From positions 124,001 to 188,000 of the forward strand of contig BDIU01000202.1 of the NCBI GenBank assembly GCA_002118135.1: a stretch of 64,000 nt of DNA. The letters run 5' to 3'. The position numbers and the translations under genes are program-made. Below are positions 34,301 through 45,042 of the stretch, in pieces. Under the pieces are notes generated by a model. It saw only the letters and a list, made by a program, of their open reading frames with translations. It was not told where the DNA came from and did not search any database. This DNA comes from Trebouxia sp. TZW2008. Its lineage: Eukaryota; Chlorophyta; Trebouxiophyceae; Trebouxiales; Trebouxiaceae. The number at the start of each line of letters is the position of its first letter. Position 1 is the first letter of the stretch.

Positions 34301-37300
34301 GTCGGGAGGCGGTGGTGACAGTCAGCCGTCCCCATTCCGGCAGTGGGCTCAGGGGCAGCAGCCCTGGTGGGCTAAGGATGATCAGGAGTCTTCCTTTCTG
34401 GACAGGAGTGACAGGGCAGAGTCTGAGCCTGATACTGACCCCGGCAGCACCTCACCAGATGGCCTGCAGCATAGCCACTCTGCCAGGCGCCGCTACTTCT
34501 ATCTCATGGTGATGCTGCACCTCCATACATTATGCTTTGCTTATCATGTGGTAGTATTGCAGCTGCGTACAGTGACTTCCCTTTGTAACAATTGCTTTGG
34601 TTCCCAAAAAACATTGTCCTTTGTACGAACTGTCCTTACTTAGAGTTGCCACTCCAGTCAGACTTCAGTGATGGGTTACCAAATGCATTGTTCTGACATT
34701 GAGATTGTCCTTACATTGAGTATTCTTACAAAGAGAAATTACCGTAGCATATACATCATTTCCACCTGACACTTGACCCACCTGTCTATAGGTTATGGAC
34801 AGCCCCCATCAGATGGCCTGCAGTACAGCCTTTCTGCTTGTTGCAGACACAGCATACTAATACGCATAACGCGCATGTCAACTGTTGTTTCTACATCACT
34901 GGTGGCCATGGGCAGTACACAAGCATGCTCGGAACAAGTAACAAACAGGTCCCACTCATCTTTCTAGCACATAGGCACACAATAGGCGCATCATAGCTTG
35001 TCTGACTATTGATACTATAGTGCAGGTGGCCGTGGGCAGTCAGAAGCATACCAATATTCTGAAGAAAACGATATCAAAGAAATGATAAGATATTGCAGAA
35101 ATGGAAATATACAAGCATACTGAAGCTCACAGGCATAACAAAGCATAAAGTGGTCGGTTCAGTTGTTGTTGATGTTGTGCAGGCGGCCATGGGCAGTCAG
35201 AAGCACACCAGTTTCCTGAAGCTTGTAATGGTCATTGTACCACCGCCATTTCCAACTCTTATCCCTGCTGTGCAGGTGGCCATGGGCAGTCAGAAGCACA
35301 CCAGCATACTGAAGCATGCTGATGAGGCTGGCAGCCTGCAGTGGGACTGGAAGGTTCCGCTTGTGGCTCAAGTGCCAATTGCAAACAGGATAGTCAAAAT
35401 GGAGCTGCACAGCACCTCCAGCCGCAGCAAGGTTGGCAAGGTCATTGCCAGGGCTTTGATACCGCTGTTCCAACTCATTGGCTTCCATGAAGGTAGCAAG
35501 CATTCTGTGGACAGGCAGCTGCAGGCATTGCTTCTGCATCTTGCGGTTGCTTCAGCTTTTGTGCTTTTGTGAAGGCTTTACAGCAAACAAAGACAGCTTC
35601 CTGTGCAGTTGTAAGAGTTCAGCAAGGTTTGCGCAAACCCCTCTGAACAGATAACTTCATGTAACGCTCTTGGCAGGTGCAGGTGGCCTCATCCTTGCCC
35701 AACTGCACTGTGCACAAGCAATGCGTGAAACTTGAGCCACTGAGGTAAACTTCCAGCGATTTCAGCCATAGCTGTTTTGTGTGCTTACTGTGAGGACTTT
35801 CACAACTCTTGCTTTGTCAACAATGTCAGACTAAAGCTGTGCTATGCAGAGACTGAAGCACAAGGGCCTGGCAGGCGGCGGGCAGAGGAGGGGCAATGGT
35901 TCAGGTTGCATGGGCCCAGCAGGGCAGCCTCCCTGCAAGAGGCTGCTGGCATCGCCAAGCTGGCTATGGCAGTGGTGGATGCTGACGTACGCAGGACCAT
36001 GTACCTGCAACCCCTGCTCAGCCAGGACAAGTACACAGGCAAGCACTATGACGCTCAGTTCTTTTGGGCTTGCCCTTGTGAGTGGGAGGGAGACAGGGGG
36101 ATTGTCCAAGGCATACAGGGACAATGTGACATGCGCTATGATCAACAATGGACATCTCAGGCATCCTCTTGTGTAAGAGTAACCAGAGCTGGGTTGTCTC
36201 ATGGGTTGTGATGTATATCTACCTGACACAATGGCCACTTGATGCCTGCAGTGTCCTGATGCACTTCCTTTCGCAAGCGTCAAACCTGCAACTTGGCACG
36301 CAGGTGACGTGCCTCAGTATGAGAAGCAAGCATGGCAGGCAGAGGCCTCCGGCATTGCCCAGCCATCACTGCTCCAGCTGACTCCCCTGCCAGAGCACCT
36401 GAATGAAGAGCCTCAGCGCTCTTCCCATGAGGGTGTCATGAATTGGCTGCATGACGGCCCTGCAGTGCAGCACACTGACTCCTTTGGCAGGGAGGCTTCC
36501 CACTCAGATGCTGGGGTCCACACTCCCATCAGCCCGTCAGGGTAAGCGCTCAACTTGAATCAGCTGCAGAAGATGATTTTGCTGGGGAACATTCCCATGA
36601 TCATGCAATGTAGCCAAAACTACTCCTGCTGATCTTGCTCCCATAGCAAAGGTCGCATAGGACCTGCAATACACATTGTGAGCACAGTGCTATACGTCAG
36701 TAGGCAGCAATTTGACAGTACATCCTCTGAAGTGTGTGCTTTGTACTGACTGCTCATCATGTGGACAAAGCCCTTCCTGCATGCTGAGCTGTTCTGACAC
36801 ACAGGCCAACTTTCATGCTGCTCAGTATCATTCCCTCTGTGCTTGCAGGCCAAGAAAGAAGCAACAATGGCCAGCCTTTTCCTCAACCCCCAAGATCCTC
36901 TGCAGACGCCCAGCCAGCAGCCCAGCTTGATGCATTTAAGACATACATACCGTGCCTAGCGTGATTCCTTCTGTGGTGCAGGTCAAGACAAATCAACAGT
37001 GGCTAGCCTTCCCGTCGTCCTGGTATATCACTCAGCAGACCCCCAGCTGAAAGCACAGTTTGATGCACTCAGACATACGTGCCACTGTATGTTATGCCCA
37101 ATCTCTTTCTCTCTTTGTTTGCAGGTCAAGTCAGCACCAACAGTGGCCAGCTTTCCCATCGCCCCCCTACATCCCCCAGCAGACCTCCAGCCAGCAGCAC
37201 AGCCTGATGCAGGCAGCAACCCGCCATGCCAGGGCTGCAGCAGCGGCAGGTCAGCAGCTGGCGCAGGAGGCGGTGCGATGGGCTAAGGGCCTGCCTGTGC

Positions 37301-40300
37301 AGCACACTGGGCCTAGTGTACAGCCTGGGGTCAATGTGCCCGCCGGCATGCTCAAGGTCAGCATTGTTTGTTGTGTTGCAATTGAGTTGTTTTACAGGTG
37401 AGTCAGATTGCAATTGAGCTACATCAGGTCAGACAGCCTGAAAGGGCGAGTCACGGCTGAAAAAGAGCTGTGCATGATCTGCTTGGTTTGTGAAATGACT
37501 TACCAGTCAAGCAATACAGAAAAATCAGCAATAAGCTTTGCATGACCTGCTTCTTTTGTGCTCAGTAGCAGGAAGAGCAAAGGACAGAATAGCCTATGCT
37601 AGTAGGTACTGCAGCAGGAGCCTTTGTTGCCAGGAAGCAGTCTGGACTCAGTTCTAGCAATGTTTGGACTCAGCTCTAGCAATGTCCCTTTGTCTCAAGG
37701 TTTTTGCTGCTGTCTGTTTTCGACTGTGACTGTGGGCCAAAGTAACTAAAGTTGAAGCAGTGACTTGCTGTGATGTCTGCACATGTGTTTCTCACACTGG
37801 CATTGTGCCAGTGATTGCTTGCTGCGTGGGCTCTGACTGTGACTGCTGTGGGTGCAGGTCACGCTGCATGATGTGGAACTGTCGACGCCATCGCTGTGCT
37901 TCTGTGTGATCAAGGTGGGCCCCCACTGGGGCCGCACTGCCACTGTTATGGCAGCTCCAACAGTTTCGTGGAACTGGGAGGTGAGTGCACCACACACCAC
38001 CTGCCTCAGGTCATGCTGCATGATGATGAGCTGTTTGTACCGTTGCTGTGCTTCTGCGTGATCAAGGCAGGCCCTCACTGGGGCCGCATTGCCACTGCCA
38101 TGGCTGTCCCCAGAGCCGTCTGGAATTGGGAGGTCAGTGTGGCATATGTGACCCATCCTTGTTGCTGTACAAGCCGTCTTCTCCAAAACAACAGCAGGAG
38201 CTGCGTTCTGCAGTACCCAATGCTCAGCCCTGTGCTACATGTTGAAACACAGCACCTGCGCAAATTGCCAGCTTGATGGGCAGTAGCATGCGGCCGTTGG
38301 GTCTGTGTATCAGCGCCTTCCATTGATATTTAATGCCAAGCAGCATGTATACGTCATTGGCATATGCACTGGCTTCACGTCCTGGCAAAATTCAATGTTG
38401 TTGTGGTTGGTGTGCAGGTGCATGTGCCACTGTATGACCCGTCCACTGTGATGTTGCTGGCTGTGTGTGTTGCGCAGCCCAAGGTGCACAGAGCCCGCAT
38501 TGTGACTCGGGCAGTACGCAGCATGCTTGCACAGGTGCCTCCTCCAAATCACTTTCTCATGCATTGAATGTCATGCCTCATGCAACTCACGTCTGGTGTG
38601 CAACACAGTGCAGTTGATACACAGCTGCTCAACACCACACCTTGCAAGCTGTCTTGAAACCCTTTTGGCTCAGATTGCCCTCTGATTTGTCGAATCATTG
38701 CTGATGGAAGCCAGCAAGAAGCTCCTGCTGCAGACGTGCATGGGATTCATGTGACGGTCGCATGTGCGAATATGTGGCAGTCATATGCTCAAGATATGTG
38801 ATGGTCATGTGTGCAAGTACAGTAAATTATCCAATGCTTTTGCATGGCAGTCATATGCTTGACGCATTTGATGGCCATGTGCATAACTGCAGTAAGCACC
38901 AAGTGTTTGTGCTTGATGCGAGCAGGAGGACACAGTTCTGGGCAAGCTACGCATCCGGCTGTCCACTCTGCAGCCCTGGACAGAAGTAGAAGCACGCCTG
39001 CCCATGCTAGCTGACCGCGACAAGGGCTGCGCCAAAGTGGCCCATGCCCACCTGTCCCTCAAGGTCTGACATCCAAAAAATGTTTTTCAGCAGCTGTGTA
39101 CTTCAGTTTGCTTCCATGGCTTGCATAGTTGCTGTGCTACAAGCTGTGACTCTAGCCTGCAATTTTTGACTATTGCATCAGTCTTCCTGCAATTGATTGT
39201 GGAAAGTATCAGAACAGTCCTCTGTTGAGGTGGCCAGAAGACTGTTTGAGAATCTAGGAATAGTGTTGGTGCTGTTGTGAGCATCACAGCGCACAACTGT
39301 CATCACGGGTGCATGCTGCCTGACATGAACATGCCAGAGCTACTACCACAGTAACCAAATCACAGGGCACCAAGCACCAGGCTGTATGAGTCTGAAAGTA
39401 TTGCAACCATTGCAGGTGTTGCATTGGAACCAGCGAGTGCTCCTGACGGAGTATGTGAAGCCCCATTTCCCTAGTGGAGTGTACAAATATGACCTCCACC
39501 ATGGCAGCGCTGCACACAAAGTGGGACACGAGCATGATCGCATAGTTGCAACCTGGTTGGAAGGAGTCAACCCGCCACTTCCGACCAGCATAGCACTGGG
39601 CGTTGTGGACACTCAACGGTGGGGCAAGCACCCCTGGCTGCAATGCAGCTGCGCCCTAATTACATTTGCTACGCTGTGCTTTGCAGCTTGCATGTGAAAT
39701 ACAGATTGTCAGAGATGTGCTCTCTTGCACGTCTGCTTTGCTGTGCTTTGCACATTGCATGTGATGTACAGTTTGCTAGAGACGTGTTTCTATAATTCTG
39801 CCTGTTCAGCTGCCAATGCATTCTCATACACAGCTGCATGCCAGTCTATGTCTTCTGCCATGCAGCAGATGAAAGTGGATGATCAGCTGCTCAATCAGCT
39901 ATATCATCACTTTCCTGCTGAATGACAGAACGCATACACAGGCATGCAGCTGCACACAAGCATGCACTGGCATTTGAACAGGCAGAACTGCAGAAGCAGA
40001 TCTCTACATGCACTTTCTGGATCAACTGCTCATCAGGAAAACCAATTTCTTCCTACTACTGTATGGCAGAAGACATACACAAGCGTGCTCAGCTGCACTT
40101 GAGGATTGCATCAAACATTTGGACAGGCAGCCTGCTCTGCATTCAAGTTGGCATGGCACTAGCGTGGACAATCTGGCTCTGCACAGCTCAGTATGCCATG
40201 ATATTGCTTGTCAGCACTCATGCACATGATGCAATGTAGTCCCAACATGCTTATATAACACTTTCGTATGATTTGCTGAATCCCACAAAGCTTTCGTTGT

Positions 40301-42764
40301 CGCAGGTGGCGCTTCACCATGTCTCGTGCCCGCACCAACTGGCAGCGCCTGCAGAATGTACGCACACATGTGGCCAGGTACCAGGCGGGCTTCGAGTCGC
40401 TGCAGAGATGGGAGTACCCTGTGGTGTCCATGGCTGCCATTGTGGGCACCACTCTGCTGTCCTTTTACCCTCATGCAGTGCTAGCGTGCCTCCTCCTCTA
40501 CACCATGCTGCATTCACTTCTCATCTACAGGTGGGCCTCTTCTTGCAAGTCGTGAAGCCACCAGCTAGCTGAACAAAGTATCTGTTGGCAGTTGGCTGAC
40601 TGAAGCATATAAAACAGGCTGGAGATGGAGTTCACCCTGCTGTCCTTCTATCCCCATGCAGTGCTGGCGTGCCTCCTCCTGTACACCATGCTGCACTCGC
40701 TGCTCATCTACAGGTGCTGCCCCTGCAAGCTGTGCAGGACCGCAAGTAGCTGATACAAGTACATGTTCCATAGCTGGCTGACTTAAAGTAGCCTTGACAT
40801 GAGGGTTGACCTGTTGTCCTTCTACCCACATGCAGTGCTGGCGTGCCTCCTCCTCTACACCATGCGGCACTCCCTCCTCATCTGCAGGTGCTTTTTCTGT
40901 CTTGCAAGCTTTGAGGCCAGTAGCTGGCTCATGGCTCTACACCATGCTGCTCTATTGTCATCTCCAGGTGTTGCTGTTTTGCAAGTTGTGGAGCTGGTGG
41001 TTGGCTCACTGCTGTACACTATGCTGCAATTCCCTTTTCACCTATGGTGCCCGCCTTCTGCAAGCTGTTCAATCAGAAGTCAGCTCACTGCAAAAGATTG
41101 AACAGCTTCTAACGCTGGGTTTGCATGTGATATAGTTGAGCATGAGATAGAGTGCATACCCTACTCTCCCGTCATCTGGCAGGCCAGCTGGCACTGTCTA
41201 GGCCAATTTGACTGAATGTGTACTCTGCGCATCAAATGCATCAGCAAATCCTGCGATGCAGACATATCCAAACGATGGAATGTTGAGCAAAGGCTGCATA
41301 CATTGATGCAGACTCTAAACAGGACTTATATGGGGTCAACAGCTCCTGGTGGTTCAAGGTTACAAGGCTCTGCACTACATGTTACTGATCTATGTCCTTT
41401 CATGTCAGTCACAGTCAATGCCTACTGCAGGAATGTGAGTGCTATGTATAGTTGACATGATGTCTGGTGTGATAATGCAGGGGCGTATACAAGGGACAGC
41501 CCCTGGAGATGGAAGCTGAGGCTGAAGCTGAGGAGAAAGAGGAGGAGACCGAGGTCAGCACCCCACTCACTCCAGTTGCGCATGTTTGCTGTCCATTCAG
41601 AAACAGCTGACAGAAGCCTGCATGAGTTTCTGATAGAACTGCAGATGCACCGTGACTCAGTGTCTGAAGCATCAGGCATGTCAGCCCCTCCAAACCTTTG
41701 AATGCAGCTCTTTTGCATTGTTGGTTTTTGCAATGCACTGTCGACTACATCTTGTAATGTTTCTTGGGACTGCTATCATTGCCAGACAGGTGCAGCCATC
41801 CCATACAGACCAATGATGCAGCTGAGCAAAAGCAGCATCATGTCAGGTGCGGTCGCAACAACCAGATCCTGAGCAATTGCATGAAGCAACAAAGCGCGTG
41901 TGTCTGCAGTTGCTGAGCGATACCAATGCAGTAGCCCAGCTGCGGCGTAAGTACAACCGGCTGCTAGGTGTGGCCCTCACCCTGCAGAACCTGCTGGACG
42001 ACATAGCCACTCAGCTGGAGCGGCTGCATGCCTGCATCACTTGGCAGGACCCCTCTGCCACCCTCCTCTTCATTGCCTTCTGTGCTGCTGCTGCCATGGC
42101 CCTGGCCATGCTGGGCCTGCCATCAGTCATGGCCTTTGGCTGCTTCTGGATGGTGAGGGATCCTTGCTTACGATGTTTTGACAAGAATCCACTTGGCAAA
42201 GGAGTTGTGATTGTATTCACACTCCTTGCCCCAAATTGCTTTGGCACTTCCCTGCTTGACATGGGCTGTGTGTCCGAGCAGCGGCGCATTTTTGTGATGC
42301 ATCAAAGGTCCTGGGCGTGCTGATGCTGCCATGAATCTGGCTTTGCTGAATTTACCAGCAGTCATGACGTTTGCCTGCTTCTGGATCGTGAGCTGTTCGT
42401 GCTCACGGAGTGTTTTGAGGGCCTCTTGTGCTGATCAGAGCTCTTGTGCTCACAATGAGCTGTCACTGCAAGCGTGTGATAGGTATATGAGGTGGGACAT
42501 GCCTGACTGTTGTCATAGCTCTAGACATGCTGGGTCTGCCCTCAGGTATGGCCTTTCATGCTTCCGCATGATGAGCAGCCCTTCCTCAGAGCGCCTTGGG
42601 TAGGCTCTGGTGGGCTGAAGAGCTGTGCTTGTGTCCTGCTCAATGCTGCTGAATGCGGTGTTGTTTTGCTGCAGCTGAGGCCACCACAGTTGCGTACTCC
42701 AACACCAGCCCCTCCAGTCGCATTCTTCAAGCGGCTACCATCAGTCACGGATCAGCTCATCTGA
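31381..42764 (+). CDS. multiple C2 domain and transmembrane region protein (MCTP)
   Basis: MCTPs (plant FTIP/QUIRKY family) tether ER and plasma membrane through C2 domains and a C-terminal hydrophobic anchor. Constitutive exons: 31381-31602, 31672-31809, 31894-32139, 32454-32613, 33136-33281, 33769-34034, 34292-34508, 35276-35431, 35677-35744, 35875-36038, 36304-36541, 37125-37356, 37858-37980, 38418-38534, 38926-39063, 39416-39618, 40306-40530, 41481-41553, 41847-42152, 42675-42764: 1,175 codons plus stop. C2-1 at about 120-260 has SGSSDPF, LDPAWNETF and VWDYNRYARNYFLGE, so its calcium-site Asp residues look kept. C2-like regions follow at about 455-590 and 745-870, less canonical. The C-terminal region (about 945-1,175) has RTNWQRLQNV, two hydrophobic hairpins and the family ending FFKRLPSVTDQ. 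Introns 2 and 10 use GC donors. Several introns hold exon-edge echoes; three copies remain open. Confidence 0.9.
33641..33720. repeat. echo of MCTP exon 6 acceptor edge
   Basis: A copy 110 bp upstream of the true exon 6 start (33,769). It keeps the acceptor ACAG and reads VKGLPTELVPQRSAMSRA where the true exon reads VKGLQTDLVPQRSAISRA, then diverges. About 80 percent identical over the exon-like part. Confidence 0.9.
34133..34256. repeat. tetranucleotide microsatellites
   Basis: Two short arrays in MCTP intron 6: a CTCA/CTCG run at about 34,133-34,162 and a CCTG run at about 34,225-34,253. Simple-sequence slippage products. Confidence 0.85.
34570..34744. mobile_element. second, older pogo-like MITE copy (inverted), 175 bp
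   Basis: Diverged copy of the element at 18,420-18,593 in the opposite orientation, inside MCTP intron 7 and flanked by TA. Inverted termini still match partly (CAGTGACTTCCCTTTGTAA against the complement of TTACAAAGAGAAATTACCG), and the internal words TGTCCTTACATTGAG and GGTTACCAAATGCA align with the other copy. Confidence 0.8.
34797..34856. repeat. echo of MCTP exon 7 3' part
   Basis: The stretch around CATCAGATGGCCTGCAGTAC copies the exon 7 segment CACCAGATGGCCTGCAGCAT at about 34,451-34,500. It lies downstream of the exon with the MITE inserted between the two copies. Confidence 0.7.
35010..35225. repeat. two echoes of MCTP exon 8 acceptor edge
   Basis: Copies at about 35,010-35,064 and 35,168-35,225 precede the true exon 8 start (35,276). 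All three contain GTGCAGG followed by a close match to GGCCATGGGCAGTCAGAAGC, so each keeps the acceptor; the exon-like part degenerates after about 45 nt. Confidence 0.9.
36840..37085. repeat. two echoes of MCTP exon 12 acceptor edge
   Basis: Copies at about 36,840-36,955 and 36,975-37,085 precede the true exon (37,125-37,356), period near 138 bp. Each keeps a pyrimidine tract, a GCAGG acceptor and a recognisable version of the CAGCAGACCTCCAGCCAGCA block; both are frame-broken relative to the true exon. Confidence 0.9.
38010..38132 (+). CDS. alternative copy of MCTP exon 13 (mutually exclusive candidate)
   Basis: A complete duplicate of the preceding exon (37,858-37,980): the same 123-nt length, phase 0 to 0, no stop, a TCAG acceptor and a GAG/GTCAGT donor. 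It reads VMLHDDELFVPLLCFCVIKA against VTLHDVELSTPSLCFCVIKV. The gap between the two exons is 29 bp, too short to be spliced as an intron, so only one copy can be used per mRNA. Together with the next exon either copy completes the third C2-like domain. Confidence 0.65.
40618..40713 (+). CDS. possible cassette exon, copy of MCTP membrane hairpin
   Basis: A tandem copy of the 3' part of the exon 40,306-40,530. It is bounded by an AAACAG acceptor and an ACAG/GTGCTG donor, is 96 nt long, phase 2 to 2, and open; it encodes LLSFYPHAVLACLLLYTMLH. Inclusion would add one more hydrophobic segment without changing frame. It may be unused; no transcript evidence is available here. Confidence 0.5.
40792..40887 (+). 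CDS. second possible cassette exon, MCTP membrane hairpin
   Basis: Again 96 nt, phase 2 to 2, open, with a TAG acceptor and a GCAG/GTGCTT donor, about 174 bp downstream of the previous copy. It reads LLSFYPHAVLACLLLYTMRH, so the encoded peptide is almost unchanged. The acceptor lacks a strong pyrimidine tract, which makes use less likely than for the first copy. Confidence 0.4.
40930..41060. repeat. further decayed copies of the MCTP membrane exon
   Basis: Fragments such as CTACACCATGCTGCTCTATT (about 40,938) and TGTACACTATGCTGCAATTC (about 41,012) continue the same tandem series but are truncated and no longer open. Confidence 0.65.
42316..42580. repeat. two echoes of MCTP exon 20 donor edge
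   Basis: Copies of the last about 75 nt of the exon 41,847-42,152 plus donor. The copy at 42,316-42,395 ends TGCTTCTGGATC/GTGAGC against TGCTTCTGGATG/GTGAGG in the true exon. A poorer copy lies at about 42,505-42,580. Confidence 0.85.
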
Positions 42765-44025
42765 CAGTAGGAGCTTTGCAGCGTGCAGCAGCAGGGACAA
42801 TTGACTCGTTTTTGAATTTGCTCGAACAATAAGTATACATCAGCATCATGTGTCAGACTTTGCAGAACATCATTTGTGTATTGTAGCAAATGCATGCATG
42901 TTCTGCAATGCCTGCATCAAGTATTGAACTATTTGATATGTTTTTGAGTGTCACAAAGGTGCCAGTGTGTGGTGCAGTCTTTCGACAATGTTGGCTGTAT
43001 TTCGGACCATCTGCAGCAGCAGCAGAGTATCGACCTAGGCTCAAGGTTTTTGAGCATGTCAGCAGCCAATCTTGACTGATGTCAGTTGCAAAACCACGTC
43101 CTCAATATGCTTGCGTAATTGCAAAGCACAGTAATGTGTCAATGACCCAATTTTCTTTACTACAACCGCTGATCATGATGGCCTGTACACAGCGTCTTAT
43201 GTCAAAGACAAAGTCAGGGGCTTTCAATTCGGTTTTTGCATCTCAGACCCATTCCAGACGATTGTCTGCAACTTCAGCCTGATCTGCAGGTCGTGTTCCG
43301 AAGTTCACTGATGTAAAAGTGACATCCAATGCAGCCACTGGCAACATGCTGTGCACATGTACAGCTCGCTAAATCAGGTGCTTTGAAAGGTCACGCCATT
43401 ACAAAGTTTTGCATTGCAGCTGCTGCAAAGCGGTGGTAAGCCGTAGTAGTAGGCAGTGAAGCTGCAAGAGCAACATCTTGCAGGATAGAGGCGTGGTTCC
43501 ATCACAAGATCACCAACGCTGACTGGCTACCAACACTGTAGTAGATCTGGCGTGAACATGCCAATGTTGGTGAGTGGACAGATCACGACTCAGCGACGCG
43601 TCAGCGTGCCATGCCAATATTTTGTGCAGTTGTCCACTGAAGCAAAGGTGACATGTGCTTGCGTGTGTGCGTCCTCCAGTCCAAGAGATCCTTTGTCAGC
43701 GGTGGCATTCAGAACGTGACAGAAAACGTGAGTATCCTTGGCGCTGCAAGTGCAACTAACGGATCTGCTAACGGTCAGGCACTCACGCGAACATTCCAAG
43801 ATTGTGCAGGATTGGGGTTGCAGCCTGAGATTGTGAACCGTGTCAACCGTCGACATTGCCCCTTGCAAGCCGCCAGCGTTCCTGACTCTCCCAGTCCTTG
43901 TTTTTTGCGCAAATTGCCTGCAGCGGCGCCCATCACCAGGTACGTTCACGGGAACCATCTTGAGCAGTTGCGCGAAACCGGCTGCTTGAGTCGTCAACTC
44001 ACTGTGCAGGTTTCGCCAACACACA
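42765..44025. other. intergenic, no gene supported
   Basis: Between MCTP and the secreted low-complexity gene. Frames at 43,590-44,063 (minus) and 43,653-44,096 (plus) are shadows of each other with no family resemblance. The last about 400 bp is the likely promoter of the gene starting at 44,026. Confidence 0.35.
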
Positions 44026-45042
44026 ATGAAGACCGCCACTCTCACATGCTTCATTGTCGTCATCCTGGCTGTCAGCCAAGTCGCTCAAGCTCGTGAGCTC
44101 AGAGAAGGTGCGCGCACCATGAACGCACGGTCCCGCAACTGTCAAAACTGCTTGCATGACGGCAGCTGAAAGCTTTCTTGAGGGTCGCCATGCAGAAGAA
44201 CTTGAGCGACGATTACAAAATGCTGCTGCCTCTGCAGACCTGGTGACTGGCCACGTCGGGCACAAGAGGGCGCTTTTGGCCGCATCTGCTGCCGCTGCTG
44301 CGGCGGCCAGCAACGCCAACAGCGCTGCTGCTGCTGCTGCTTCAGCTGCATCCAGTGCATCCGCGGCTGCCTCCGCGTCTGCGTCATCCAGCTCCAGCTC
44401 AGGCTCCAGCTCAGGTTCACCTTCAATCTCCTGCACGACGCTGCCCGTGCTCCCGAACGATGAGACTTTCCCGACATTGATCTCTCATTTCTGAAACAGC
44501 TTACTGATCGCAAAACCTTACGTGTGCAGTCCCCATCACTTGAAACTGTCAATGTCAAATGTCTCAATGAGAGGGCTCTGCAACATGCAAAAGGGCTTCC
44601 CACTCATGGCACCAAGTCCAGCTGTTGGCAACAAACAGCTTGGTGCTAAAAGCATTCAAAGCTTCTGGCCCAGTTTGTGCATGTGTGCAAGCAACATCTG
44701 GACCCAACTTGGACTGTATGACATGCAGGTGGCAACAACAACAACAACAATGGCAACAACAAGAACAACAACCGAAACAACAAGGGCAACAACAACAAGA
44801 ACACCGCCTCTGCTGCTGCCGCCGCTGCTGCTGCGGCAGGCAAGGCTGCAAGTGCTGCAGCAGCCGCTGCATCCGCCTCAGGCAGCTCTGCTGCAGCAGC
44901 TGCTGCTTCATCTGCCCAAGGAGCTGCTGCAGCTGCTGCCAGTGCTGCTTCCTCTGGCAATGCTTCTGCTGCTGCTGCTGCAGCTTCCTCAGCTGGAAAG
45001 TATGCCTCAGCTGCTGCTGCTGCAGCTACTGCATCAGGCTGA
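44026..45042 (+). CDS. secreted Ala/Asn/Ser/Gly low-complexity protein
   Basis: Three exons, 44026-44107, 44166-44414 and 44729-45042, total 645 nt, 214 residues. No homologue recognised. Exon 1 encodes a classical signal peptide (LTCFIVVILAVSQVAQA), with probable cleavage before RELRE. A short charged helix (EGRHAEELERRLQ) follows, then an Ala-rich stretch and a Ser run (SASASSSSSSGSSSG). Exon 3 opens with Asn/Gly/Lys repeats (GGNNNNNNGNNKNNN) and continues with poly-Ala blocks of 4-8 residues broken by Ser, Gly, Gln or Tyr, ending AAATASG. Alternating poly-Ala and polar Gly/Asn/Ser blocks after a signal peptide recall silk-like, adhesive or wall-matrix proteins; this is inference from composition. 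Exon 3 has no ATG in the coding frame, so it is easily missed by ORF scans; out-of-frame readings give meaningless Gln/Leu-rich ORFs. Confidence 0.7.
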
